From the NCBI GenBank assembly GCA_028554755.1, contig JAPTOF010000003.1:10487501-10551500 (forward strand): DNA of 64,000 nt, read 5' to 3'. Shown in pieces: positions 30,640-42,280 of the stretch (the stretch's first letter is position 1; every line of letters begins with the position of its first letter). This stretch comes from Cordia subcordata. Taxonomy: Eukaryota > Streptophyta > Magnoliopsida > Boraginales > Cordiaceae. The position numbers and the translations under genes were made by a program. A model generated the notes under the pieces. It did not search any database. It was not told the DNA's origin and worked only from the letters and a program-made list of their open reading frames with translations.

Positions 30640-33600
30640 TCAATCTAACCTTAGCATTTAGTCCAGTAATTAGTTCCCTAATCTAACCCTAGGACTTGGT
30701 GCGAGTCAGTCCCTAAGCTTCGCCTCACTTAGAGCTACAACATGATTCTTATGAACCTAGGGTGTTAGGGTGGACTAACTAGCCTTCCCAAGTGAACTAA
30801 GGTCAACTAAACCTATCCGGGCACCTATCGGCTGGATTTAAAGCCAAAGGGGACTTGACCTAGGCTAGTTACTGTTCTGCACCATCGATCGTATTGCAAA
30901 AGCAACAATTGACATTAAAGCACAAAACAAACACATCTAGGGAATGGCATTCGAGAATACACCGGTATGTTCTACTACTAAACACATAGACATGCTTAGA
31001 CTACCCCAATTTAAGCAATAGCACCTGATATGCAAGCAATAGAATCTATTTATGCTATTAAGTATGCTAACACACACATAGACATGTATATAGTCATGCC
31101 CACTTCATGTAATCACCACACAAACATGTATACATGCTAGCATAATGATTTAAAAATGGTTAGTAGCACAATAGACCTCAATATACATATGCTACATCAT
31201 AAAGCATTTCAACAAATATATAGACATGTACGAAAAATAGCCTTTGAAACCCTAAGCATAGACCATATATACATAAATCCATCAAGTTCCCATTAATAAA
31301 AAGTAGCAATCAATCCATAAATTCAAGATATAATCACCCTACATAACTTTACTCACACATAATTAGACTTAGGATAAAAGAGAGATACCATTCTATCCAT
31401 AGCCAAGCTTTACAATCCATGAGTTATGCCCCAAATCCTAGTGTTTAATCCCCTTGGATCTTTGATTCCAAGTGTTAAATGTGTTTAGAAGTGAGTGTGT
31501 GAGATGATTTTTGGTGGATTTTGGGTTTATGTTTGATTTGATTGTCGTTCTTGTTCAAAAGTAGTTGAAAATGGCTTAAATAGAGCTGTTAATATGTCCA
31601 GCCGGGGAACTGACCAATCGAATGGCTTTAGAGATAAGTCATCTAGCCCAAATTGGCCCATATTCTGATCTAGTCGGTCGACCTAGCTGGTCGACCAACT
31701 TTGACAGAAGCTTAACCAATCTTGATAGTAAAATGTTCATATCTTGCTCGTTTTTTGCTCCAATTCACACACTGTTTTTTTTCTATGGCTTCATATCACC
31801 ATGGGGGATCTCCCAAGTCATTGTTTGCACCTAAAACATGTCCAAAATTTGTCTATATCCTTTTTGGTTGAAAGCTTTGAATTTAGCTCCCGTTGTACTC
31901 TATTTCGTCTCGGTCGCTCCTTCCTTCGCCTGGCCACTTCCAAATGCACTTTTCTTCATTCCTTTATGTTTGAAACACCCTTTTATTTGTTCCACACCCC
32001 TCAATTAAGCTCTAATTATCTCTCCAAATCACACCTAAAATAAGCAATAAACTTGCATTAGTGTAGCATTTAAGTCCAAACTTCAACTATGAATATGTAA
32101 ACCTTAATATGCACAAGTATGACCTAAATGCTATACTAATACATTAAATGAAGCTTGAAACACCTCAAAATAAGTATATATAGTGTAAGTCTTTCAGTGC
32201 ACGCCCTAAAGACTCGCAAGCGCACGGATCAATGCGGTGTAGTGTGTGCGAGAACGGTGTCGAACCACAAGGAGGCTATGTTATGAGATGGATTCTACAT
32301 GTGTGTTCTAGAATGTGCCTAAAAATAAGAAATCTAAACTATCTATTTTTGGGATTTTGGATTTTTGAATGGTCGGGAGCTCTAACTAAAACGAATTAAA
32401 CCAAACTATAGAATTGGGAAAAGTGGGGGACAAGCTAATCTAGAGGACTAACAAATGGAAAGGGGTTACGATGACTTCAACTTATGAATGGGTGATTCTA
32501 TACTCAATTGCTATGGGATTAAAGAATGATGGCTTACTTTAGTGATTGCTTTTAACTAGGTTACTAAATTAGTGTCTTAATTTTCCCCTAGGATTTGGTA
32601 CGGGTCCGTCCCTAGGCGGCGCCTCCTAGAGCTATGGCGTGGTCCTTATGACCTAGGGCCTTAAGAGTGACTAACTAGCTTCCTAGGTGACTTAGAATGA
32701 ACCTACCTTAGTACCTAAATCATTGGCTGGATTTAAAGCCAAGACCTAGTGTCGCTAAGGTCAACTAAACCTATCCTAAAACCTATTGGTTAGATTTAAA
32801 GCCAAAGGAGACTCGGCCTAGGCTAGCCCTAAATTATGCTTCGTCATTCTAAGGTCACATAGCGAGATTTAACCTATTGACACATTCATACATGTTCTAA
32901 GCCAAGGTGTTCACGAATAAAGGGACCTATTCAACTACCAAACATCGTCATGCTTGGATTACACCATTGGAAGCAATTAACAACCAACATGCATGCGTTA
33001 TTGAAGTCATATTTACTACTAGGCATGGAAATATACACATAGACATGAATATAAGGATTACCCACTTCATAGCATCCACATATAAACATATAGACATGAT
33101 TATAGCGTGGATTAGATGTGTTTAGTAATAAATAGACTTCAATTTATACGCATGTTACTCATTTAGGCATTTAATCAAACACTTAGACATGAATGAGAAA
33201 ATAACCATTTGAACAAGAAAATCAAACATCTATATATATTCAGCCATTTAATCCCATATCATAAGAGTATATAGCTAACCCATTACATAAGTTAAATCAC
33301 CCTACACAAATCTACTCAATCATAACAAGAAATAGAATGAAAGAAAGTTTATGAAGCTTTCCTTTCATCCTAGCCAATCTTGTACAAAGCCCTTGAGCAA
33401 ACTTGAATCCAAATGTTGAAACCCTCTAAATTCTCTTACTCCAAAGTGATGAAATGTGTGAGAGAGTGTGTGCGTTGTAGGTGAAGACTAGGGTTAAGTG
33501 TGTGTGTGTAATGGGTGTAAAGATCCTCTCTAAAAAAATTCTCAAAAAGCTCTCTAAAAGATCCCTATTAAGTCTGAAAATCAGGCTTTTATATTAGCTC

Positions 33601-34065
33601 TTTACGCTCTGCCTGTTCTCTTAGCTCGACCAGCTTTTTGGTGATGCTCTCTGAATTGGCCGGTCAACCGACTTTGGAGGAGTGGTCATCAGCTATATTT
33701 GGCAACTCTCTGGAGTGGCCGGTCGACCTGCTTCTTTCCTCCATTCTTTGTCTTTCTGGCCTTCGATCTTCTCCTTTTGACTTGTACATCTCCCCTCTTT
33801 ATCACCTATCATCGCCCAATTTCGATCTTAACCCAAAGTTTATCTAAATCATTGAAAACAAGCAATTAATGTAGCAATTTGTCTCTTAAACTCAATATGC
33901 ATATTTGTTCACGCTTAAGCCTATTCTTATCAAAAGTACTACACCAATACATCTATTTGAGCACTTAATACCTCTTAAACATGGGTAAATTACAATGCAA
34001 ACACACACAAAAACACAACACATCAATATACATGCAATACATAAACAAACAAAACAAACACATAA
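30640..34065 (-). repeat. Residual 5' LTR of element A, split by a solo LTR
   Basis: 30640-32180 and 34026-about 34065 together match the 3' LTR from about 26225 to its end. The first 510 bp of LTR (by plus coordinates) are missing. The reading 'aagtatata' then 'catgcaatacataaac' across the insertion matches 'aagtatacacatacaatacataaac' in the 3' LTR. The right edge is diverged and approximate. Confidence 0.8.
32181..34025 (-). mobile_element. Solo gypsy LTR (B-type), TSD ATATA, inside the LTR of element A
   Basis: This 1,845-bp LTR is homologous end to end with the solo LTR at 57098-58999, with shared text such as 'gaggctatgtta(t/g)gagatggattctacatgtgtgttctagag'. It ends CACATCA; the start reads TA rather than TG. 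ATATA lies on both sides (32176-32180 and 34026-34030). The intact 3' LTR of element A provides the empty site. Confidence 0.9.
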
Positions 34066-36278
34066 ATGGGTTTACAAAAAAGGAGGCAAAGTGCAAGGTG
34101 TTTAGTTTTTTAGAGACAAAAAGGAGAAAATTATGTAATTTATTAGGGATAAATTTGTCTAAATTTTTTTTTAAAAAAGAAAAAGCTAAGGGTACATAAC
34201 TATTTTAGTCACTTTGATTAGCACAATTTGGAAGTATGGGAACGGGGCATATCTACTTTACTTCAAATGTTACAAGGTGTTCGCATTATTATGATATATG
34301 CATGTTTTAATGATGAATATGGGTGAATGATGATTAATGAATATATTAGTAGAATGAATGGATATATTGATTGATGATACTCAGACTCTAAATGTGTTAT
34401 TGAGTGTATTAATGCATTTGTTTGAGTTTTGAAAGAATATTTGATCCTATTCACTTCAGATATCCTTGTCAGTGCCCACATTTCAAGTCATGAAGCCTCA
34501 ATGAATGTATCTTTGGAGACTTAAAGATAAGGGATGAGATAAGGATGGAAATGAAAAACATAAGGGGTGCGACTGTTGACTTATCGTTGTAAGGTTACTC
34601 TAATTATATGCTTCATTTCTTTTTTGACTTGTTTTTAAAATTGTGTTGGAGTTTTTCAAAGTATCCTTAAGGTTTTGAAATGCTTACAATCTTTAAAAAG
34701 AAATCTAAAAGTTGATTTTAGAAAAAGGGAGTCTAGATTGAATATTGTTTTTCAAAATCCAATTCAAACTTTTTTGTGGTAGAGGGGTTGAGGTCGATTG
34801 AACCATGATAGACCTTGACCATTAGAGGAAGATGAATTGAGTACGGTTGCAGCAAGAGTTCAACTACATGTATCGAAGTTCAACTGCAAGGGAACTATGA
34901 GTTCTTTGATGGTAAAGTCTTATGGTTGATTGCCACGATGGCTACTTTAATCGCATGAGAGCTGTGACGTAAAATTATATTCAAAACTAGTTGTTTTTAG
35001 TGCAACAGTGCAATCTTATTTGCTCTCATTCAAAATTCAAATTTGGGATATTTCTAAATTTCTCTAATAGCTAATTTTTGAAAGAGCATACAAATACAAT
35101 CAATATAAAAGCAAAAAACAACTTTTGCACATTATTCAAGGCAAATTTAGGGTCAAAAGTGTATCTTTGTTTTTTTCTTTTGAGCTTTGAGAAGATTCTT
35201 GTGTGCTATCACTTTCATATCATTATTGTAATCCTTCAATAAAGGCACAAATTTAGAAAAACAACAATTTAGTAAACACAATTGCGTAAACTTGATTCAA
35301 GGTGAATTAAGAGGTATAGTAGGATCTTGAGCTAAGCCTATTTTTGAAAAGCTCAAAGTGATTAATGGAGTTTGTTGAATGCTTGATTGGGATGAGTAGA
35401 TGTAGGGTAAACATCAAACCATTATAAATTTTTGTGTGTTCTTCTGTAAGGGGAAAATAATTTTCAAAGGGAGGTGAATTAAGATTAAGGTTAATTTTTG
35501 CAACAAATTACCCAAATAAAACAAATATGACCACACAAGCTAATTATCAAACACCTTGTAAGCACAACTGAACAAGGTAAAGAGAGTAGAGAGAACAGAG
35601 AAAACAACATTGGTATTTTTAGGTGGTTTGCCTTGCCTACCCATTACTCAAGGATTCTCTCCTTAAGACTTCATAACACCTCTACTAGTGTCAATGCTTC
35701 TTCAAATATTGGTAAATCACAAACCAAGTTGCAATAAGTCTTGAAATATAAGTGTGAGTAGCAAGTTAGCTCTAGAGGGGGGTGAATAGAGCTTGAAAAA
35801 TTTTTGTAGCAACTTTCGTGAAATTTGATTGTTGAGTTGATAGCAGAAACATATTGCAAGAATCAAAACACACAATAATAAAAGATAAAGCACAGAAAGA
35901 TTTATAGTGTTTGGCTACCAAGCCTACATCCACTTCCCGAGTATCCCACTCGAGTATTTCCATTAACACCTTGAGCTTTTAAAAAATAGGCTAAGCTCAA
36001 AAACCAACACTACACCTTGATTTCTACCCAAAATTAAGAAACCCACTTGGCAATTGTTTTTCAAATAAATGACCCACAAAGCTAATCTATCCAAATTCCA
36101 ACTTTATACAATGTAAAGATATTGAAAAGTGTAATACACTAGTTGAGTTTGATAATCAATAGAAGACCTATAGATGCCTTGAGAAAAGTGAAGCTTTTCT
36201 TGTATTAATCTCTCTTTAGATTTTGGTTTTTCATATTAAGCTCTTAAATCTGAGGTTCTTGTCAAAAGACAAAGATGA

Positions 36279-36281
<3 letters not shown>

Positions 36282-36312
<31 letters not shown>
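36282..36312. repeat. (AT)n microsatellite
   Basis: 31 bp of uninterrupted AT repeats. Confidence 0.95.
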
Positions 36313-36316
<4 letters not shown>

Positions 36317-36763
36317 AAATAAAAGTTAGCTATTAGATACAAAAGATAATAGCCAAAAATAAGATTTTTGACTATTGTAGAGAAATTGGGGTAAAAAATC
36401 ATATAGCCAATGGCTAATTTTGAGATAAAAAATCTGAGGTTTGAAGCTCCTAGATATATTTTTGTTCATGTAGGTACACTGACAAAGTATACTCGACAAG
36501 CTCCAGGTGAGGTAGACCATGTCCAGTATCTCGACAAGAGTAAAACACAAAAACTTTGAAAACTTATTGTTGGGTGAGGTAAAAATATTTATCTGGTACC
36601 TTGGAAAGGGCAAGCCCGGCATTACTAAAAAGCTATTTCTCGAAAAGACTCATGATCTATTACCTCAAAAACAAGTCTTACAACATATTTTTGCATTAAA
36701 ATCATTTTGAAAGATAAGTAATTATTTTGAAGACAAGTTTACCAATATAGTATCTCATTTTTA

Positions 36764-36766
<3 letters not shown>

Positions 36767-36812
<46 letters not shown>
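36767..36812. repeat. (GA)n microsatellite
   Basis: 46 bp of uninterrupted GA repeats, a likely length polymorphism. Confidence 0.95.
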
Positions 36813-36814
<2 letters not shown>

Positions 36815-37246
36815 AAGACAGTGAGAGTTTAGAAGACCAAGGCATCTTTACCAATTAAAAAGGATATAGCCGCTCCCCTTATGTCTTTCGTTTCCTCCTT
36901 ATGTCACCACACCACTTGATATATTCAATCTTCAATGCTCATGGTGGCCGATGATCATCTTCAAGGCATAGGCTTATCATAATTACTCAAGAACTCATTA
37001 ATTCATTAGAAACAAAATGATCACATTCTAGTTCACAAGACAATTATATATCTTTATCCACATATGTCATTCGTCACATATTTCACAAATTATTTTGATT
37101 TCAACATCAACCTTGTTTTCATCATCAAAACATAGTTATTGTTAAAGCCATAATGTCAATAATAGATGAGACTTTAACCTACTACAACTTTCGAAACTCT
37201 TTTCAAAACACCCAAGTTTATCACCACATTGAGGATGTTCCCACAG

Positions 37247-37445
37247 TTTTTTTTTTGTGACAAGGGAAATCTAGCTGGCGGAATTCAACCACCAACTGAC
37301 AAACCTTGAGTGGACAACACATCGTTTATATTATACACCAGTTAAGTTAAGGGCACTCACCTACAGTAGTGGACTGTATTCAATCCTAAGTCATGAACTA
37401 TGTTTGTTTTCAGCTCCTACTACTAGGGCATCCCTAGGGGATGAT
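37247..37445 (-). mobile_element. Possible degenerate SINE, minus strand
   Basis: A T-run at the left (37247-37256) would be the A-tail of a minus-strand element. The minus strand then contains 'gtggttgaattccgcc', like a pol III B box. No A box or target duplication is clear. Weak evidence. Confidence 0.25.
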
Positions 37446-37930
37446 TTCCCTACACTTTTACTCACACAAGATTCTCATAGTCTATTCTAGTCAGCAGTGT
37501 GTAAAATGATGTCAAATAGAGTGCACAAAGTTATTATTGAAGGAATTATGCAAAACGTTTTCACAAATTCTTCCAGGATTTGGCTCTTAAAAATTAAATT
37601 TTTCAAGAAGAACAAGTGAAATACCTAAAGTAATGATGTGTGTTCTTCAGGAGTAGCCTTGACAAAGTTTGATCTTCCTGCTCTTCGTATACAGCCAATA
37701 TCTACTGACAAAGGCTAGGGTTTTAAGAGAGGAGGAAAATTTTTTTTCTCTATTGAAAAACTGATAACCCTAATGAAAATACATACAATACCTCTCTTTT
37801 TATAGAACGAAAGAAGTCGGGCCTTCACAAGTCCCAGGCTCATTTCCTTCAACCCAATTAGGCCTAAACCTTTTAAACCCAATTAAGAATTAAAACATTA
37901 TTTATACAAATAAATGATAGTTCACTTGAT

Positions 37931-38008
37931 TGCTTAATGGATATGAAGATTTAAACTCTTGTTTGGTGTTGCTTAATGGATATGAAGATTTAAACTCTTG
38001 TTTGGTGT
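37931..38008. repeat. Tandem duplication, 39 bp x 2
   Basis: The unit beginning tgcttaatggatatgaag and ending gtttggtgt occurs twice in a row with no differences, which suggests a recent event. Two copies without spacers are not a CRISPR array. Confidence 0.95.
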
Positions 38009-39224
38009 AAAATGATGAAATAGAAGCTTAGACTCAATGTTGGATGATAAAAACCAAATTGTTGAATCTTATTGTTGAAATAGGTGAGTTTGGTACACAA
38101 AGAAATGGTTATAATAGTCAAATAACAGCTAGTTTTTTTAACTTAACATGCTGAACTAGCTGTTAATCGATCTAACTAGTAGACCAATTGGGGTGACCGG
38201 CTAGAATAGAAGGCTAAAAATTTTTCCAATCTCATTTCAGAAACTAGGCTACTGGTCGCTGATGTGTGTGTTTTGTGTATGCATATATATAATCTTTGCA
38301 TACACTTTCTAGGGTGTTTAGACCATAATTGAGTGCATTTAGGGTTGCATTGGTGCACTATTAGTCATATTTGTGCATATAGGTGCCAAAACGAATAAAT
38401 GCAACACTAAGTGCCTTATTTCGCACATTTTGGGAGAAGGACCTGAGCTTAAAAAGATGATTCTTAGATCAAGAAGCCAAGCTAGGGTTGATTTGGAGGA
38501 GAAGAAATGAAGAAAAGTGCATTAGGAAGCTCTCAGATGAAGAACGACGCAACCGAGCACGAGCGAGGATGTGTGTTTCGGGAGAAGAAATTGAACTTGG
38601 TTGAATATGTAGAGAGCATGGAAAAAGTTTGGATATGTTTATAGGGATGAAAAATGAAGAAAAAAGGCTTCTGAGGTCCTTGGAAGTGGTATGAGGCAAT
38701 AGAAAAAAGTGCCCAAATCGGAGCCAAAACGAGCAAGTTATGAGCATTTTAGCTATCATGGCCAATAGCCCCCACCTAATGATCGCCGATTGACCTAGGA
38801 GACTGGTCAGACCAGAATGCAACTCATTTAGGCTGGTCTCACTTACTCCTAGGTCAAGGGACCAATCCTTCTCTTGACCTTATACGCTGAAAGGCTATAA
38901 ATGAGGATTTTAGGCCATTTTGAGGAGAGGAACTTTATTTTTCTTCAAACCCATTTTACCCTAAACTTAATCCCATTTAATAAACACTTCCGCACATTCT
39001 TTAAACACCTTACCAAGCCAAGATCAAAGCAATCAACAAGGATTTGAAGAGCTTGTATGAATTTGGAAGCAAGATTTAAGGGAGTTCTTCTTGTTCTTTC
39101 TCTAGATCTTATAAATATATTGCCAGAATAGACTAGATCTAGGGTTGTTTGTTGTTGTATATTAGATTAGCGCTTTGAATAAAGGATTTGTGTGTATCAA
39201 TGGCTCTTAATACATGTTTGTTTA

Positions 39225-40148
39225 TGATGTGTTAGTTTTGTATGTGCTGCATTGCATGTATATACTTGTTTTCATGTGTTTTGTACTTCATTTGGTGTAT
39301 TAGTATAGCATTTAGGTCATATTGTGCATATTAGGGTTTATATATTCATAGTTGAACTTAGGACTTAAATGCTACATTAATGCTCATTTGTTGCTTGTTT
39401 TAGGTGAGATCGGAGAGATGATTGGACTTTGATTGATGGTATTTGGAATGTGCATTAAAGGCAAAGATGTTTGGGGCTTAAACAAGGCTTAGAAGATGCT
39501 TTTGGAAGTGGCCGGGTGAAGAAATGAGTGATCGAGGTGAAACCTAGCGCAATAAGAGTTAAATTTGGAGTTTGGAACCAAAAAAGGTCATGGACAAATT
39601 TTGGACATGTTTTAGGGTGTAAAAGATGGCTTGGGAGATCCCCGAAAGTGATACAAAGCCATAGAAAAATGGTGCGCGAAGTGGAGCCAAAACGAGCAAG
39701 ATATGAACATTTTATTGTCAAGACTAGTCGACTTCTTATCGAGGCGGCTAGATCAGAATCTTGGCCAATTTAGGCCAGTTGACTTAGCCCCAAAGCCGGT
39801 TTACCGGCTGGTCCCCTGCCTTGCTCATTGATAGCTTTATTTAAGCCATTTTTCGGCAATTTTTGAGAGAGAACACCAACCAATTCACACACCCATTTCC
39901 CTAAACCCAAAATCCAATTAAAACTACCTTACATACTTACTTCTAAACATATTTAATACTTGGAATTAAGGATCCAAAAGGATCAAACACTAGGATTTGG
40001 GCATAGCTCATGGATTGTAAAGCTTGGCTATGGATAGAAGGGTATTTCTCTTTTATCCTAAGCCTAATTATGTTTGATTAGAGCTATGTAGGGTGATTAT
40101 TCTTATATTTATGGATTGATTACTGTTCTTTTGTAATGGGTACTTAAT

Positions 40149-40202
<54 letters not shown>

Positions 40203-41227
40203 TTTGTGCTTAGGGTTTCAAAGGCTATTCTACGTATATGTCTATGTGTTTGTTGAAATGCCTCAATAAAGTTTCATATATATGTGAAGTCTATTATGCT
40301 ATTAACTATCTCTAAATCATTATGATAGCATGTCTATGTGTTTCTGTGGTGATTACATGAAGTAGGTACAACTGTATACATGTCTATATGTGTGATAGCA
40401 TACTTTATAGCATTAAATAGCTTCTATTGCTTACATGTCAGGTGCTATTTCTTAAATTGGAGTAATCTAAGTATGTCTATGTTCTTAGTAGCAGAATACT
40501 CTAAAATATTCTCAAACGCCATGCCCTAGATGTGTTTGCTTTGCACTTAAACGTTAATACCCGCTATTGTGATGATGATTGGTAGTGCCTAACTAATGGC
40601 TAGCCTAGGTCGAGTATCCCTTAGCTTTAAATCCAACTAATGAGTGTCAAGGTAGGTTAGTTAACCTTAGATAGACTAGGTCTTGGCTTTAAATCTAGCC
40701 AACAATTTAGATGCTAGGGTTAGATTAGCCTGAGTCACCTAGAATCCAAACTAGCTAGCCCTATGGCCCTAAGTCATAAAGACCATATGTTGTGGCTCTA
40801 GGAGTTGACACCTGGAGATGGATTGGTACTAAGACTTGGGGTCTAATTAGGAGGTTAATCAGGAGACTAGACTAGAGCAACCAAGTATAATCCATCAAGC
40901 AATCCTAGCAACGCGTAGTAATCACCCATTTGCAAGACATAATCACCCTAGTCCTCTATTTCCAACGTTTAAATTCCCTTAGATTGCTTGATTCCCCCAT
41001 TTCACACACATATCACTTTTTATTTTCTTGCCTTTAGATTAAGTTTATCTTTCCCAAGCTATCATAGTTTAGGGACCCAACATCTAGCCTTTTAGGATAC
41101 ACATAGCTTAGGGCATCTCACACGTTAGGCCTACTCGTGGATTTGACCCCGCACTCGCACATACTGTGCTATACACAACCCGTGTGCTTGTGGGCTACTT
41201 AGGCTTGTGCTCTGAAATAGCATATCA
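39225..41227 (+). mobile_element. Solo gypsy LTR (A-type), TSD GTTTA, inside the 5' LTR of element D
   Basis: 2,003 bp, starting TGATGTGTTAG and ending GCATATCA, flanked by perfect GTTTA (39220-39224 and 41228-41232). The 3' LTR of D reads 'acatgcttgttgaccttgattgatggc' here without an insertion, giving the empty site. It is in the opposite orientation to element A. Confidence 0.94.
40151..40200. repeat. (AT)n microsatellite
   Basis: 50 bp of uninterrupted AT repeats within the solo LTR. Confidence 0.95.
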
Positions 41228-42021
41228 GTTTACATTGATTGATGGCATAAATCAATATATTTATATATTGATAATCAAACATGTCTATGTGTTTGTTAAA
41301 ATGCCTTAGTAATGATGCATGTGTTCTTTTGTGCTTAAATGCGATCGATAGTGATCTCACTTTAACCTTAATTTATGCTAATGGCATGAGCCCTATTTGC
41401 AACTTATATGTGTTGATTAATATACTTACTAGATGACTTAGTGTGGTAGGATTATACCTCTAGTCTGAAACAATGCTAAAAGGGTACCCTCTAGCACTAG
41501 TGAATGCTCTAGGAGTCTAATCTCTAGTTTGAAACAATACTAATAGGTTAGTCTCTCGAGTAGGACATTAATCAAAACCAAAGAGAACTTAGTTAACTAA
41601 GCCTAAAACCCTAGGTCATAAGGACCATGCTATACTCTAAGGAGATCTACCTAGGGATAGACCTGCATTGAGCCTTAGTGGATAATAAGGTTACTTATCT
41701 AAGGCCTCTAAGAGAGCAATCAAGCAATAGATAGACCTAATCTGTTATCATATCCCGAGCCACCCTAGATTGCCTTCTACCTTGTAGAGCTTTCTTTCCT
41801 TAGCTTGGCACCTTTAGTTCCTCTATAGCTTAGGTTTTATTTTACATTTCCTAAGCTCCCTTTAATCCTAAAAAAAGCACCCACATGTGCGTGGGTAGTC
41901 TTAAACACTTTTGCACATAGAGATCGAACTAAGGTAGCCTCCTTGTGGAAGAATAACCCCATACTTATACACTTTGCTGCACACGACTTATGCACTCGCA
42001 GGTTTAAACATATCAAGTTTT

Positions 42022-42039
42022 TGGTACAGTTGCTAAGGA
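42022..42039 (+). other. Decayed primer-binding site, tRNA-Asp type
   Basis: The sequence 'tggtacagttgctaagga' follows the 5' LTR by six bases. The complement of the plant tRNA-Asp 3' end is TGGCGCCGTTGCCGGGGA, used by Athila/Tat-type gypsy elements. The match is 13 of 18. Four of the five differences (C to T, G to A, C to T, G to A) are transitions expected from deaminated methylcytosine. Confidence 0.65.
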
Positions 42040-42280
42040 GGTAGGATATTGGCTCTTTATATGCTTTTGTGTTTGTGATTAGTTGCTTGCGTGTTGTTAT
42101 ATCTTTGCTTGCTTTCTTTATTTGAAAAATCACAAAAAATAAAAAAATCTAGAAAAAATTTGAAAAATTTGCATTGTACAGAGGTTTACATATGTTCTTT
42201 GAGTATGGATAATCCCAATGCTTCTTGATGGTCACTTTTATCCTCTTCCCCTACCTCAATATGCTCCAAATGCTTGTCTC

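Larger units (their letters stand above)
25713..34065 (-). mobile_element. Non-autonomous Ty3/gypsy-type element A, partly deleted
   Basis: It consists of a 3' LTR (25713-27772), polypurine tract, interior (27773-about 30635) and a residual 5' LTR (about 30640-34065) that is itself split by a solo LTR. There is no gag, protease, RT, RNase H or integrase. The interior has an AT-rich 3' part homologous to element C (27773 onward against 51935 onward) and a long decayed reading frame shared with element D. About 510 bp of the 5' LTR and the primer-site end of the interior are deleted together. A 5-bp duplication could not be confirmed (left flank gaact). Confidence 0.82.
34066..38259. other. 4.2 kb with no recognisable gene
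   Basis: It is AT-rich DNA with short open frames only, none with a recognisable domain or splice structure. It contains the microsatellites, tandem duplication and possible SINE listed separately. The right end flanks the 5' LTR of element D. Unannotated host intergenic DNA or old, unrecognisable repeats are both possible. Confidence 0.6.
38260..42015 (+). repeat. 5' LTR of element D, interrupted by a solo LTR
   Basis: It starts TGATGTGTGTG and ends CATATCA. Positions 38260-39224 match 47113 to about 48090 of the 3' LTR closely ('tttgcatacactttctagggtgtttagaccataattgagtgca'-type text). The sequence resumes after the solo LTR at 41233. The conserved block sits at about 41605-41680 in reversed order, as expected for the plus orientation. 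Confidence 0.88.

Noticed and set aside
32907..33125. An open frame whose peptide resembles one at 57790-58041
   Set aside because: Both lie at the same place in two copies of the B-type LTR. Their likeness reflects DNA homology of the repeat and there is no sign of a translated LTR protein.
35671..35969. Two overlapping short open frames in the 34-38 kb gap as a possible gene
   Set aside because: They are short, overlapping in different frames, with no splice-consistent continuation and no recognisable domain.
37931..38008. Direct repeats that might suggest an array
   Set aside because: There are only two adjacent 39-bp units and no spacers; it is a simple tandem duplication in a plant genome.
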